Source of the DNA: Reticulitermes lucifugus
Taxonomy: Eukaryota; Arthropoda; Insecta; Blattodea; Rhinotermitidae
Assembly: GCA_026260175.1 (NCBI GenBank)
Contig: JAKCWW010001022.1
Location: 1,530-65,529 of the forward strand
Length of the DNA: 64,000 nt
Reading direction: 5' to 3'
In this document: positions 34,640-46,267 of the stretch, one piece after another
How positions within the stretch are numbered: position 1 is the stretch's first letter
How the letters are laid out: the number at the start of each line of letters is the position of its first letter
Program-made: the position numbers and the translations under genes
Notes under the pieces: generated by a model
Seen by the model: only the letters and a program-made list of their open reading frames with translations
Told to the model about the DNA's origin: nothing
Databases searched by the model: none

Positions 34640-36575
34640 CTCTTCTTTCCCTATTCTGACAGAATTTTTATGACCTTCAATTATCAGCGAATTCTCGTTG
34701 TGTAAGGTCCTAAATTTTTGTCTTTCTTTAGCTGTCCGCGGTCTAAATCGTTCGATGAACACTGTATTCAGATGCCGTTCTTTGTTTATGAAGTTTCACG
34801 ACTGGACATCTAATTCTTCGGTATTGACTACTAAAGGTCTCCGTACTTATTTAAGCACCACGCAATCTTACGCTCAGTGAGTGATAGCTTCACACACAAG
34901 CCGCTTTACTCTCAGGAAGAGAGCATCCGGTAACCACGCTTAAGAGGCTGGGTGGGCTTCGGAGCGAGTCAGGATGTTGTGTCGGAATGCCTGTGCTCCT
35001 GACGGTAAAAAACAGGATTCGTCCTGCCCTTACTTACTCACTGATCTAACTGATCTAAGAGTATTTCATCGACTTCTCTTGATTCTGTATCATATTCTTC
35101 TTACTCAGTCGCAAAGTATATTATTAATGGAGCCTTAGAGCCAAAAGCGACGTCGTGTTTCATTGACAGTTCGCAATTCCTAATAACTATATTACTCTGA
35201 GAGCTGTGGTGATTATTAGAGATTCAGGATTACGGGTACATAAATTGGAAAAAGTTTGCTGTGTGAGATTTGGGGCTCTTACGTTAGCTATTATTAATTA
35301 AGTTTTCTGCATTGTGACGCCATATATATTGGTAGACCGACAGCAACTTTCAGAGGAGTTTTCTGCTTATGTTTTCAAAGACACCTTTCTCCTGCAGGTT
35401 TGTGTGCTAAATGCCATTCCGGGAGCGCGTTTTTATTCTGATTTACGTGACAAATTTTTTTCTGGTGTCTGTGTTTTGTTGGTGTTATTTAAAGCAGGTC
35501 CGCTTAACCCATAGCTCGCGAGCAACATGTTGCCCACGACACAGTGTTGTGTTGTCCGCAGAGACATTTGAAAAGAGAAAACGTGTTTTAATCCTTTCCC
35601 TGGCAAAGCTGAGACAGAACGCTGAAGCATTCTGGAAAACTTTGGAGCAGTTTATTTATGGAGACCTACATTACGTTACTAAGTCATTTTGTAAAACTGT
35701 GATAAAAATAGCAACATCCTGGCCTAAATTGGGAATTGCATTTTCTTAACTTATTTACGTTACTATAAGTATACTTTACTTCGCATGATATACAGTATAT
35801 AAAAATACACAGGTACATTTATACCTATGTGTATTCTGCCTTCGGTGTATTGAATTTCATGTTGCCCGTATGCAGCACATTTTGCCGTATTTACCGGCAG
35901 TTGAGCAGGCTTGCTTTACAGTGTGGTCTCCTGGGTTATGACTTTGAAATCTCGCAGGTGATTACAAGGGTTTAGGAAGAATTTACTGCCTTCATACTCC
36001 GGGTATGAACTTTCCATTCAATTCGTATCGATCCATAGTAATAAGCAATTTACGGGAAGCAAAAATCGATTATAAGTACATTTCTAAGTGGTTTATACGA
36101 AAAAAAGTAAGTTTGTAATGGATAATAGAGAGTACCATAAACATATATTTGTGAGATCGTTGAAGTGTGAATTTAATAAAATTCGAAGAAGGTGTTTTGG
36201 CAGCCTGCAATCATGTTTTACTGCTTGTTTCAGCCTAATCTTAATTACAGTTTATGCAATATGTACAGGTTATTTAATTATTAACACATAATTGATAAAA
36301 TATTTGTTAATTTTTTTCTCACGTAGTGTATAATATTCCACGTTAACCTGTAGAACTTGCTAATATTACTCGCCAGAATTATAATTTGGGACAAACATAT
36401 TTTGCGAGTTTTTTACAGTTTACATGTTCTGCAATATTTTCAGCCAATAAACAATAAATCATTCAGGAATTATACAAGCTCCTTTCGATGGACAAGAAAC
36501 ATAGACTATTAAGTCCAGAAATATAAACTCCATATAAAATAATTGTTTTTAATGCTTTAACGTGGTGTGTATTTA
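34640..36575. other. Unassigned DNA
   Basis: No gene recognised. TAGCTCGCGAGCAACATG at 35513 resembles the inner sequence of some hAT elements, but no termini were found. A 112-codon frame at 35411-35749 has no domain I know. Confidence 0.35.
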
Positions 36576-36579
36576 ACAA

Positions 36580-36822
36580 GGCGGCCTGTTAGCTTAGTCG
36601 GTATAGCGCATTGCTAGGGGTGGGCTGATCCAGGTTTCGAAACCCGATGGGAGGGGAGATTTTATTGGACCCATCCAGACGAGCCCGGAAGCACACCAAG
36701 CCTCCTGAAAATGGATAGAGGGTCTCTTCCCCTAGGGTAAAGCGGAAGGGACGTGGCGCTTATCGCCCACCCCCGGTCCTTCTTGGAATGTAACAGACAG
36801 CCTTTACATTTACCCATATTTA
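36580..36822 (+). repeat. tRNA-derived SINE
   Basis: The head GCGGCCTGTTAGCTTAGTCGG includes a good box A. Box B-like GGTTTCGAAACCC follows at about 36636. The body has CCTAGGGTAAAGCGGAAGGG and ends in gcctttacatttaccc, which fits the ggtaaag-type tail of this SINE clan read in the other sense. It looks close to full length. Confidence 0.75.
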
Positions 36823-37029
36823 AGAATGTTCAAGTAAAATTTTTGTTCTAACGGAGTAATAGGCTTACTTAATTATTTATTTTCTGTGCAAATACAATTT
36901 CTGGCCCAGTGTTGTGTGTTATCTGCTGTACATTATATCTGCCAATAATAACAAATTCACTTCAAAACGAATATTTCAAGGTCTTGACCATTCCACACCT
37001 GTTAAGTTTCAACAGCGAAGAGACGAACG

Positions 37030-37300
37030 AATTGGGATAACTCAGTCCGTATAGTGACTAGGCTATGATTGCACTTTCGCGGTATCGAAGATCATCGACT
37101 CCCAGCAAAAGCAATATTTATATCTTGTCCAAAATCTCTAGGGCTCAACCAGTCCCCCCTTCAATGGGTTACGGGGACTCTTGTCCCGCGGGTAAAGCGG
37201 CTGGGAAGTGACAATGACCACTCAAACTAGTGCCGATGTTAAAAATGCTTGGAGCTGTAACTCTGTTTCCTCATACGTCTTCAAGATGTGCGCAGGGAAA
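37030..37300 (+). repeat. tRNA-derived SINE
   Basis: GGGATAACTCAGTCCGTATAG gives box A. Box B is degraded (GGTATCGAAGATC). The body has CGCGGGTAAAGCGGCTGGG, then GTGACAATGACCACTCAAAC, and TAGTGCCGATGTTAAAAATG, followed by ctcatacgtcttca. That 3' half matches the fragment at 40061-40165. Confidence 0.7.
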
Positions 37301-37304
37301 CTTT

Positions 37305-38850
37305 AGTTCTACATTTACCAAAGAAACATTAAAGATACTTCATAAATACCAACAAATAATGAAAGTATGTGGCACATTTAGAATAAAACTAGAATTTTCA
37401 ATTTCACTTTTATGTAACAATAGAAATGTTGACTTAGGTGAGAGCAATGTGTTCACTTAAAAGCTGGGAATTCCCAGAGGGAACGTCGCTCTTCAAACGT
37501 GCGACCTTCAGAACTGCATACACAACAAACTAAAAAACCAGAGAGTGTACTTTCACCTCTCAGTGTTACGCCAACACATCACAAAGCCAGCGGACCATGA
37601 ACATATGGATTTGAGATTTTCATGATGGTAAAAATTCATATTTTGCCCTTATGAGGTACGACACAGAATGGACTGATAGGTGGATACAAGCGTTTCGAAG
37701 CCTCATACTGCCCGCGCCTCCAGAGTAAAAGACACTAAAATTTTATAGAAAAAATTGCTCCCAATTTTTCCCTGAAGAAGGAGGCAATATTTTCCTCTGA
37801 AAAGTTAGTATGTATTTACCATACCAACACTGCTATAATCCATAAGACTGCAGTACGAAACACTGAATTGTGGAACATGTCCATCTTAAAGCGAAACTTA
37901 TTACAATCTATGTTTGCAGTCTGTATTATATAATAAACCCTACAGCGTCTCGAAGTAGGCGTTGGAAAGATGATCACACAAGCCTACTGTTTTTCTGTTC
38001 AGGAAGAAAAATGTGGGAAGAAACTATGGATACGGCATAAAAGTTTGCCATGAACTTAGGTGTGTTTTACAATTTGTTACATTTCCATACGTTGTGAGAC
38101 ACTGATAGCGTCATAAAATTAACCTCAAATGAACAGGTCCAGAGTTTGTTTCGATATTGCTTACTTTCAAAAATAACTGCGAAACGCAATTATTTTCATG
38201 GGAAACTTTGAGTGCCGTTCCGAGATATATGGTAGGTAAGACAAAATTGGGTAATTAACACAAGTCTTTAAGGTGACCTAGAGGCAATCCTTTAAAATAC
38301 CAGTGGTTATTGCTTTCACCACCTGCTTTAACATTTAAGAAAAGCAGATAGGCTCTGTCACTGCTCCAGGAATAGAGGCTAGCGCTTCAGACAGGGTCAT
38401 AACAGTAGGTTCTGCTTTTAAATTCAAAGAAGGAGACAGATTTATGAACATGAACGCTGCGGGTAGTTTAGCCTGAGACGATTGTCAATGACCTAAATAT
38501 CGGTCAAGGCTGAACCAAAAAATACGTTTTTACGAAAGGCACACTTTGATAAATGTTATCATAAAATTTCTTCGTTTGTCGCCCCTCTACATAAGTGCTG
38601 GGATTAGCTCTCAATTCATTCCACATTCTTTGAACTGGACGAGGCCCGTTGATATTTAAAGGAAACCAATTTTCCTCATCTTTATTTCTCAACATTTATG
38701 TTGCTTCCTTTTATTCCTTTCTTACCTTTATCACCTTTCCTCTCTCTTTAACTGTCACATCCGATCCCTTTCATTTGCCCTGTGTTCATTCCGCTCTCTC
38801 TTCCTTCACAATTCTGATCTCTGCCACTTTGAACAGTGATTTCAATTACT
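37305..38850. other. Unassigned DNA
   Basis: No gene or repeat recognised. A pyrimidine-rich stretch lies at 38700-38800. Confidence 0.4.
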
Positions 38851-38947
38851 AGGAGCATTTCAGAAGTTTTGTGTGTGATTTTATTGTAGTAACAAAATAC
38901 TAGATAAAAATACTATTGATATTCCTGAATGTATACACATATGTCCT

Positions 38948-39922
38948 CTACTCAATGTAATCACCAGCACTTGTCCACATACTTTTCCCATCTACGTGGT
39001 AAACGATCAATTGCAGCTCTGTATTCATCCTTGCTCGGAAGCTTTAAAGAGGTAGTGACAGCAGTGTTGATATCGTCTTCCGACTCAAATCGTTTTCCCC
39101 GAACATGTTCTTTCACAAGTGAAAACAACCAATAATCACATAGGGCGAGATCTGGAGAGTAGGGAGGATGTGCCACAACCTCCCTGCCCCAACGTTGCAC
39201 CAGATTTGCACATCACGATGGCGATGAGGTGTTGCGTTGTCCTGGAGCAAAATGGCAACACGCTCCAGCAGTTCTGGTTGTTTACGGCAAAGAGCCTTCC
39301 TCACCTTATGCTGCAAGAGTGAGCAGTAANNNNNNNNNNNNNNNNNNNNNNNNNNNNNNNNNNNNNNNNNNNNNNNNNNNNNNNNNNNNNNNNNNNNNNN
39401 NNNNNNNNNNNNNNNNNNNNNNNNNNNNNNNNNNNNNNNNNNNNNNNNNNNNNNNNNNNNNNNNNNNNNNNNNNNNNNNNNNNNNNNNNNNNNNNNNNNN
39501 NNNNNNNNNNNNNNNNNNNNNNNNNNNNNNNNNNNNNNNNNNNNNNNNNNNNNNNNNNNNNNNNNNNNNNNNNNNNNNNNNNCAAGCTGTTGGTGAGGAT
39601 ACGGTAAACACTTGTTGGCGAGATTCCGACTTCTGTAGCAATTGCCGTGCATGAAATACTGCGCGTACTTTCAAGGACAAATTTCACGTGGTTCACGTGG
39701 AGTTCATCGGTCGCCGTCGTTGGGGTACCACTGCGAGGGGAGTCGTCTGTCTGTTCCCGGCCATTCTTAATAAAATTTACCCATCGGCGAACAGTTTCAT
39801 ATGAAGAAGCATGTATCCCTAAACCTTCCTTCTAGAGCACTTTTACCCAACAGAACATTAAATTTTATTACTGTTCTCACGTCCGTCCGAGAGAAATTTT
39901 CTTGTAGTTTTTCCCGATCCAT
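38948..39922 (-). pseudogene. mariner transposase, broken
   Basis: A cut-and-paste transposase of the IS630/Tc1/mariner superfamily, SETMAR-like branch. The start is the ATG of MDREKLQENFSRTDVR (39922), the usual N-terminus of this family. A helix-turn-helix region follows (AIATEVGISPTSVYRIL), then the gap. After it come LLQDNATPHRHRDV with the second catalytic Asp and HPPYSPDLALCDYWLF with the third, spaced as DD34D once the local frame change is allowed for. RGKRFESEDDINTAV leads to the C-terminus. Breaks seen: a small deletion with frameshift after KSALE (about 39827); a one-base loss just after the second Asp block (about 39203); a one-base gain near the end (about 38963), which displaces the usual AGDYIE ending and stop. 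The first catalytic Asp falls in the gap. Non-functional. Confidence 0.85.
39330..39582. other. Assembly gap
   Basis: A run of 253 N inside the mariner transposase. From the family layout more than 100 residues are expected between the flanking pieces, so the gap may be undersized or may hide a deletion. Confidence 0.99.
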
Positions 39923-40060
39923 AGCTAAACAGCAACTGACGTCACAAAGACAGTGCACCTGTGTGATAGCAGCAATAGAGCCACTGGCACCACACACGTA
40001 ATTTGAGTTCAATCACATGATTCACTGCACGATGCTGCCACCATACACAAAACTTCAAAC

Positions 40061-40165
40061 GGAGCAGGGATGTGACCACTCAGTACATCTAGTGTCGACG
40101 TTAATAAAAATTGGAGATATAACGCCACTGCCCAGTATGTCTTCATGCGTGGCGGACAGGTACAA
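40061..40165 (+). repeat. SINE 3' fragment
   Basis: GGGATGTGACCACTCAGTAC, then TAGTGTCGACGTTAATAAAA and cagtatgtcttca, match the 3' half of the SINE at 37.03-37.30 kb. The piece abuts the right inverted repeat of the mariner copy. The sequence left of the mariner does not continue the SINE, so the transposon did not simply split it. Confidence 0.55.
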
Positions 40166-40169
40166 CTTT

Positions 40170-42030
40170 TTCTTTACCACTATATATTACATTATATTTG
40201 ACTGCCTACAACCAGAGCTACTAACTCATCGTAAAATAAGTGAATAATTAAGCAGCTAGAAAATGACTATTATCTCATTATCCCAATCCAGGTCACTGCA
40301 TAAGCTGTTTAATTTCTTCTACACAGTCTTAATACTGTGCGCTACAGGCTGAAGTAACTGCCGTTCACCGACTGCACGTCCCCACACACTTCATCTGTTT
40401 CTGATGATGCTCCAAAAAGTCCGCAAAGTTCTTGCTAGGGACTGTCAAGACGCGCAATTTTGGTCTCCTTAGTGTGGGAGAGGTCACTGAAAGAGCAATA
40501 CTCGGCTGGAACAAACAACACAGATATTCTTTCAATCAATTGCTTTTACTCCCATTTCTTTCTTTACATCTTTTGGCTACAAAGTTGCGGATTCGAATCC
40601 GGCTTGCTATTTATGTGTTTCAGTCTCACTTCTTCTATCTCCTATACGTTCATTCTCCCCAAGCTGGCGCATATTTTGGGCATTTACGTCTTCCCGTTTT
40701 GAATAAGAAACACAAAATTTCAGAGTCTAAAACCTTCTGTCATCACACAGAACAATTAGACGTGCTCCGGTCTTCCCCATGAAGGAAGCAGAAGCAGCTT
40801 ACCAACATTTCTGCTTTTTCAGCAAAAACGAAGTAGCGGAAAATTCTGAAAAATCTGTCAATTTGTAGAAGCTCTTAGTTATTTCGAAGTAATTCTTTTG
40901 TAAGTTTTTATAGTTTTAAATGTTGAGGTTTCTTTATCTTGTCAGAAAGCCAGACTATAAGTTGTCAAATACTGGGAAGGGTATGGAATAATAAGTAGGA
41001 AAGCATCTGGAAGGAAGAACTCGTAGCCTAATTTGAGATAGCGAGATAGCTACTACCCACAATTCATCGGGACGAACAGTGAAAACTACACAACCCAGGA
41101 TACGATAGCCAGCCTTCTGGCGTATGTTTAAACCCAGAACCTCCAGTATGTGAATTAGTTGTCATTATATAAGGTTTTAATAATTGTGTCTAATAATCTT
41201 CATCTATATCCGCCTATCTAGGATCGACCTTTGGTGTGGTACAACCCAGTGTATGGGATAGTCACATTGATTCCGACACCGTAGATGACAATCAAAGCCA
41301 GCAGGACGTAAAGGGACATTATTTTATTGGACAACTATCTTTAGTCACTTCCCGTCGGCAAGATCATATTACACACAGAAGCCCATGCACAGGCTAGCTT
41401 CCACACTGCCTGCTGGAGAGAGTATCTCTCATGTGCCAGTCGCTCTGAGCATTTAGTATGAGATATATAACCTGTATTCTGGACACAGGTGCTATAGAAA
41501 ATGTCGTGAAATAGCTTCCATTCTAAGACAGTAAGGACGAACACACACCAAAGGAACTGGAAACGTCAAGGCAACCGGAATTTCAAAGAAATTTTTTCAG
41601 AGCAATTTGAACACGCGAAAATGTACCAAGCCGCGCAAACTGAGAAAACTGCAAAACAATTGCAACGCAATTCGCGGAGGCCTAAGAAACCCTACTCCCG
41701 GGTACATGAACAAGCCAGTCTACTCGGAGTTACGTTGCACGGTGGTTATCTAAGTCCCCGTATTTCCAGGCCTGTGTTTGATTTGCTTGCATTACTGAGA
41801 TGAAGCCAGTAACTCTGTTTCTGTACAGTTATCTGAGCACGAACCAGGTCTGTATGACAAAAGCAACCCAGACTATGCCGGGAGTGACTCAAGAGTTATG
41901 TACTATGAAGGAATTTCACACGAGATTAAGGAGTCTGGTATAAATGTAATCCAAATGGGGAATAGCCTAACTACGGCAACATAAAATATTACATTATGGC
42001 TTTTGTTGCCCAATACAATTTAGCATTTTA
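40170..42030. other. Unassigned DNA
   Basis: No gene recognised. GCGGATTCGAATCCGGC at about 40587 is a T-arm-like palindrome but has no matching box A upstream. Confidence 0.4.
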
Positions 42031-42035
42031 TTTAA

Positions 42036-42428
42036 TTACTTTACTGCACAATTATGAATTGTATTTAACGTAACCCACTGAGGAGGAACTACTCCTGCAA
42101 GCGTTAAGAAATAATCAGGCAGGAGGTTACACACAAGCTGCGCCCCCGATAATCCACACCCTCCAACATCTTCTTCCTTTGAAACAAGAAAGGGAGGTCG
42201 ACTTACTGGGAAGATTGCGCCCACATCAAGAAACGCGTCCTTCCTGGGTTTGGTAAAATTGTGGAGGGCGACAAATTCTTCAAAAGTTGAATTTACAGTT
42301 TCTTCTTTGCAGCATATTACTTCCTCAAAATCCTTAAACTTGACATTTGGTATTCTGAAAGCACATGCTAAACTTTCTTGGGCAAGATTGTGTCTGTAAT
42401 TAAATACGTGTCTTTTGCTTTTTACCAT
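42036..42428 (-). pseudogene. PIF/Harbinger transposase, C-terminal fragment
   Basis: A 130-codon open frame. Residues 8-24 read VFNYRHNLAQESLACAF, matching the FNYRLSRARR...ENAFG signature after the catalytic core of DDE_Tnp_4 (PIF/Harbinger) transposases. Residues 40-58 hold CKEETVNSTFEEFVALHNF, the family's block ending in LHNF. The frame is intact from the signature to its stop, but the upstream catalytic DDE region is absent and no terminal repeats or Myb-like partner gene were found. It is an isolated end of an element, less decayed than the mariner or piggyBac copies. Confidence 0.72.
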
Positions 42429-42484
42429 TTTTTTACTGTCAGATACAGATCGTAAACCAAGAATGAATTTAGTGAACTGGTTCC

Positions 42485-43089
42485 TTCATTGACTATAACT
42501 AACTAACTCCATGGAGCAGAGTCCTTCTTGAGAAGCTAACAGGTAGTCAGCTAGTCAAAAAATTCCCCGCGTTTTCTGGAACCCGAAGGTTCATTACCGC
42601 ACTCACAAGAGACCGCCACCTGTCCCTATCCTGAGTCATATCAATTCAGTCCATGCCCCCCATCCTACTTCTTCAAGATCCATTTTAATATTATCCTCTC
42701 ATCTACGCCTGGGTCTTCCAAGAGGTCTCCTTCCCTCAGGTCTCCCCACAAAAATCCACTGTCATAAGTAAGCCTGACCTATACAGGCTCCTCAAATTCC
42801 ATGTTCCAAATTTCATGATCCTTTTCCGTTGCTTAATTTGTACCAAAGAATCAGTCCAGGTACGAGGCGTTGTATAGTGGTTCGTAACATGGTAATTTTT
42901 ACGGTGAGGAGTTGTTAGCACCTTACCCAACCCCCAAGCTGGAGGGCCATCCCTTGTCGGCTGTCCGCGACTGCTTATTCAATGTATTCGCAGCTACTCT
43001 CCATATCCGGAGGCCGTTCCTCCATCCGCAACCCGAGGACACACCATGCCGTGGTGACAGGGACCCACTTATTATGGCTTCATTGACTA
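42485..43089 (-). mobile_element. Internally deleted RTE/BovB-type LINE with target-site duplication
   Basis: The 583-base body (42496-43078) is bounded by a perfect 11-base direct repeat TTCATTGACTA (42485-42495 and 43079-43089). Read on the minus strand it has a 5' UTR-like part (CCATAATAAGTGGGTCCCTG onward). The start of the endonuclease domain follows (MKFGTWNLRSLYRSGLLMTV, 42816 to 42760). Then, at about 42755, comes a jump to the C-terminus of ORF2: RRPLGRPRRR, a stop where RRRW is expected, EDNIKMDLEEVG, and in shifted frames QDRDRW and MNLRVPENAGNF. It ends in a (GTTA)n tail. Most of the endonuclease and all of the reverse transcriptase core are missing, yet both natural ends are present. 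Confidence 0.88.
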
Positions 43090-43645
43090 AATGGGGAAAA
43101 ATAGGCCCTAAACTCCTGTTTTATGGTGAAACTTGGTTTCAGCTTAGTGGATAAGTGAAATCTCGAAATACCTGTTTTCCCACGTCAATCAGAGAACTAC
43201 CTTCACATGTTGGTGTGTGGTTCTATACGAATGCAACTGGGCACTTTTTTTCTGAGACTAAATTCACACCGATATTACACGCATTCCGACACTACATATG
43301 AACACTTGTCCGACTGCGAGCAAACCTGTGGTCTTATTAGCAAGACATTGGAACATCTCACAGTGCAAGCAATTTTGTGCCTTTCTGAGAGTATTCATAA
43401 TTTTCAATTTAATTATAACATCATAACACAATGTAACATTTAATTAAAAACCGCAGCACAAAATATCATTGTGAGTATTTTCGTTCATTTTGTTTGAAAT
43501 ATGAATTTCACTAATATAAAAGTAAAGAAATTGCTCTACCAGTATTGTTGTAGTGCAAAAATTATGGTCTATTTCTGGGCCCGTAAGTTTGCATTTAGAT
43601 TGACACATATTCGGGCACGATTTGTGGTAATATTCTGCGATTTTA
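43090..43645. other. Unassigned DNA
   Basis: No gene or repeat recognised. Confidence 0.4.
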
Positions 43646-43649
43646 ATTT

Positions 43650-43940
43650 TAATTCTCTTCGTTTTTTACACAGATATTTTGGTAACAAAATAATAAGTAG
43701 AGAACTGTGGCCTCCGCCTTCGCTATATCTGGACCCTTGCGATTTATTTGTGGGGCACGTTAAAGGATTAAGTGTATAGTAATAATTCTCGCACTGAAGA
43801 CGATCTGAAAGAAGAGTTCAAAACACGGCCTTCTCAATTTCATCAGCAGTGCTTTGATGTGCGGTGAATATTGTGTTCTGTATGTGTGAAACATGTCTGC
43901 GAGCCGAAGGAAACCAAGTGCAAGCAACATAACAACCGAC
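43650..43940 (+). pseudogene. Tc1/mariner transposase, C-terminal remnant
   Basis: Residues SLRFLHRYFGNKIISRELWP, then PSLYLDPCDLFVGHVKG, correspond to the FFGDRVISRGLWPPRSPDL.PPDFFLWGYLKG block around the third catalytic residue of one Tc1/mariner lineage. In other frames, SRTEDDLKEEF (about 43783) and VNIVFCMCETCLRAEGNQ (about 43864) match the family's following LEELK and VFRRCEACLRAEGNHFQH blocks. At least two frame changes and stops separate the pieces. It belongs to a different lineage from the mariner at 38.9 kb. No terminal repeats were found. Confidence 0.65.
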
Positions 43941-43944
43941 GGTC

Positions 43945-46265
43945 AGTCATAAAATTCACCTTGGAGTCGAGGCTCTCCTGGCGCTCATCACCACATTGTG
44001 TCTACATATTGAATGTTACCGTATGTCAGTCACCAGGCGTCCTCTGCGCTGCGATTTCAATCGATGGGTATCTGCCTCAAATGCACAGGCGGGGCAGGCA
44101 TGCTGTGAGTATTTACACAATATACGCAGCATGTGCACAGCCTCAGTCACTCCAGGCCTTGTACAGCAGATCACGCTTTACCCAACTTAAAGTTTGCTAT
44201 AACGGCAGGTTAGAAATTTGAAAGGTAGTAAGCTTGACCGACACCAAGTTTAAACCCCTTATATCTCCTGTGTTGTAGTGCTTAGAAGCTCATTTTGGAT
44301 GAGGAGTAGATTGCAATAAAAATCCGAAGAGCCTTGGCTTCCAAAACCTCCAGAAATTCTCCATGTAATACTTACATCACAGTTCCAGCGCCTTCCTTAA
44401 ATATGGTTAAAAAAACCCTAATATTAACCGCAGTACGTAGAACTAAAACGCATGGATCCTGTCTCACATCAAATTAGAATTTCGGCGATCACTGCGACGC
44501 TTGCCGTCATGCAAACCATGGTGAGTGAAGAGTGTTGTGAGTGGTGAGATAAAATAATATCTATGTATTAGAGAACCGGGAGTGGGTGAAAAACCACGCT
44601 GGACTAACCTGGTCCATAACTCTAGATGGGATGCCGAAATGAAATTCTGTTGTTTATCATAATAATCCAGACAAAAAAAAAGAACCTTTTTCGACTTGTG
44701 AAATTTAAAGTTTTACGATTTTGACTGTACTCTTAACCATCTCTTGAGATGTGGCACCTGCAATTTTGTACACATATTCCGACATTTCGAAACAACATGC
44801 AAACTCTATCTTCAAAAGTATTCTACACTAAATAATGGGATAATATATTCTTCCGAAAACGTGATACCAATATTCCAAGATACAAATCCAGAAAATTATT
44901 CTTCTTAGTGAGAATTTCAATTTTCACAAGTTTTGCAATTGTCATTTCGACATTTGGAAACATAAATAACCTACTATTAAAAATTTAAATGTCAGTACCA
45001 AATTCTGAAACACTAAACAAGGTAGAATATGCATGGTATGAGTAACATGAAAAAGATAGAAAATGTGAGTAATATAACACTGTGGTGCATTTGGATGTTA
45101 GCATCTTGGACAGGGATTAACATAAACTTTAAACAACTTCTACCCTAATCTACTGTATTTCTCACATTTATATGTATGTTAGAGAACTGCAGTTCTTTAT
45201 TACTTTTTATTATAGCTCTCCTAAAAATTTTAATTAACATGTCTACTTTTATTTTGTCTGTGTTAGGATTGTGGGATATAACATCCAATTTGGTCCCTGT
45301 CGAAGTATTTTTTACTTGTTGTCTTATAAAAATATTTCGTGCACAGTTTGTAGGTATATTCGTAATCTAGCTATGTCTCTCCTTAAACTACACAGTGATT
45401 ATTAAATTGAAGTATTCCAAACAAATTGAATAATTGCCCGATTATTTCCTAGTAACACAGGTGATTAGTAAAATTATTTCTACTCGCCAAAACACATTGT
45501 ATAAGCTTGCATAAGCAGGCTTTGTCACACGTATCCCGTGGTTCAATCTTTCAATTAGCAGGAAATAATATTATAAAAATTATACTAACAGTGCTGAAAA
45601 GAAGTTAGGTTTCAATTAATTCACACACACTAGCATAATTATGTGCAAGTAATTTATTGAAGTTAAGGCTGTACTTAACCCCGGCCTTCTCTACTCGCAA
45701 AAAGCGTAAATATTTCTTAAACAGCATGATTTTCGGAACACAATATACTATTTTACATGGAACACATTTTGATTTTCCTTTTAGCGCTTATCTGTAACTT
45801 TTTTCAACCCAACAAATTTTCAGCGCAATATTCTCATAAATTTCTCTAGGTCTTCTTGCAAAGTGCCTCTTATTTTTGCCCGATTTAAAACAAATTATAT
45901 TTTTTCGATATATTTTTGTAAATATCCTCAATATAAAATGTCAGGAAAATCCGTTCAGCCGGACTCTAGTAGTTCCATCCACGAGAAGAGAAGAATGGAA
46001 GGACGGATCAACAAACAGGCAGAGAGATTAACAGGCAGGCAGGAATGACAAATCTTATAGTCGGTATTGTGAAGATTGCTAACGAGCCTTGGTTCATGCT
46101 TCCAGAACTCCCCTAGACTGAAGCTCCCAAGATGTAAATCAAATATGCCGACGCCTTCAAACTGTTAAAATAAGTTAAATATTTTTTAGCTATTAATAAA
46201 CTGTAATTATATCTATAAGTTTGATTTTTAATTTCACGTGGCATATTTAATTTAATAATTTTTAA
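43945..46265. other. Unassigned DNA with a GC-richer patch
   Basis: No gene recognised. About 43950-44230 is richer in G and C and carries a 116-codon frame (43871-44221) without a known domain, part of which is the mariner remnant. Near 45945 AAATCCGTTCAGCCGGACTC resembles a phrase common in arthropod transposon remnants, but the family was not identified. Confidence 0.35.
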
Positions 46266-46267
46266 CT

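Larger units (their letters stand above)
38858..40060 (-). mobile_element. mariner (DD34D) transposon copy with an assembly gap
   Basis: The terminal inverted repeats are TTTCAGAAGTTTTGTGTGTG at 38858-38877 and the complement of its partner (GTTTGAAGTTTTGTGTATGG) at 40041-40060. The core GAAGTTTTGTGT is exact at both ends. Between them, on the minus strand, lies a mariner transposase gene (38948-39922). The total span of about 1.2 kb is normal for mariner, but 253 positions (39330-39582) are N, and the true gap length is unknown. The outermost bases and the TA target duplication could not be fixed. Confidence 0.85.

Noticed and set aside
35411-35749. 112-codon plus-strand frame
   Set aside because: No recognisable domain. 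The hydrophobic start and basic middle are not enough to call a protein.
39113-39696. Long open frames spanning the N run
   Set aside because: They are open only because N cannot give stop codons. The real coding content is the two separated parts of the mariner transposase.
38858-40165. mariner inserted into a SINE and splitting it
   Set aside because: SINE sequence abuts the right end of the mariner, but the left flank does not contain the missing part of that SINE.
40370-40440. CTGATGATG followed by CTCCAAAAAGTC near 40400 as another hammerhead core
   Set aside because: The GAAAC box is absent and no stem II can form between the two parts.
40560-40620. tRNA-like T-arm motif GCGGATTCGAATCCGGC
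   Set aside because: The motif is a simple palindrome. No box A, anticodon stem or acceptor stem lies at the right spacing upstream.
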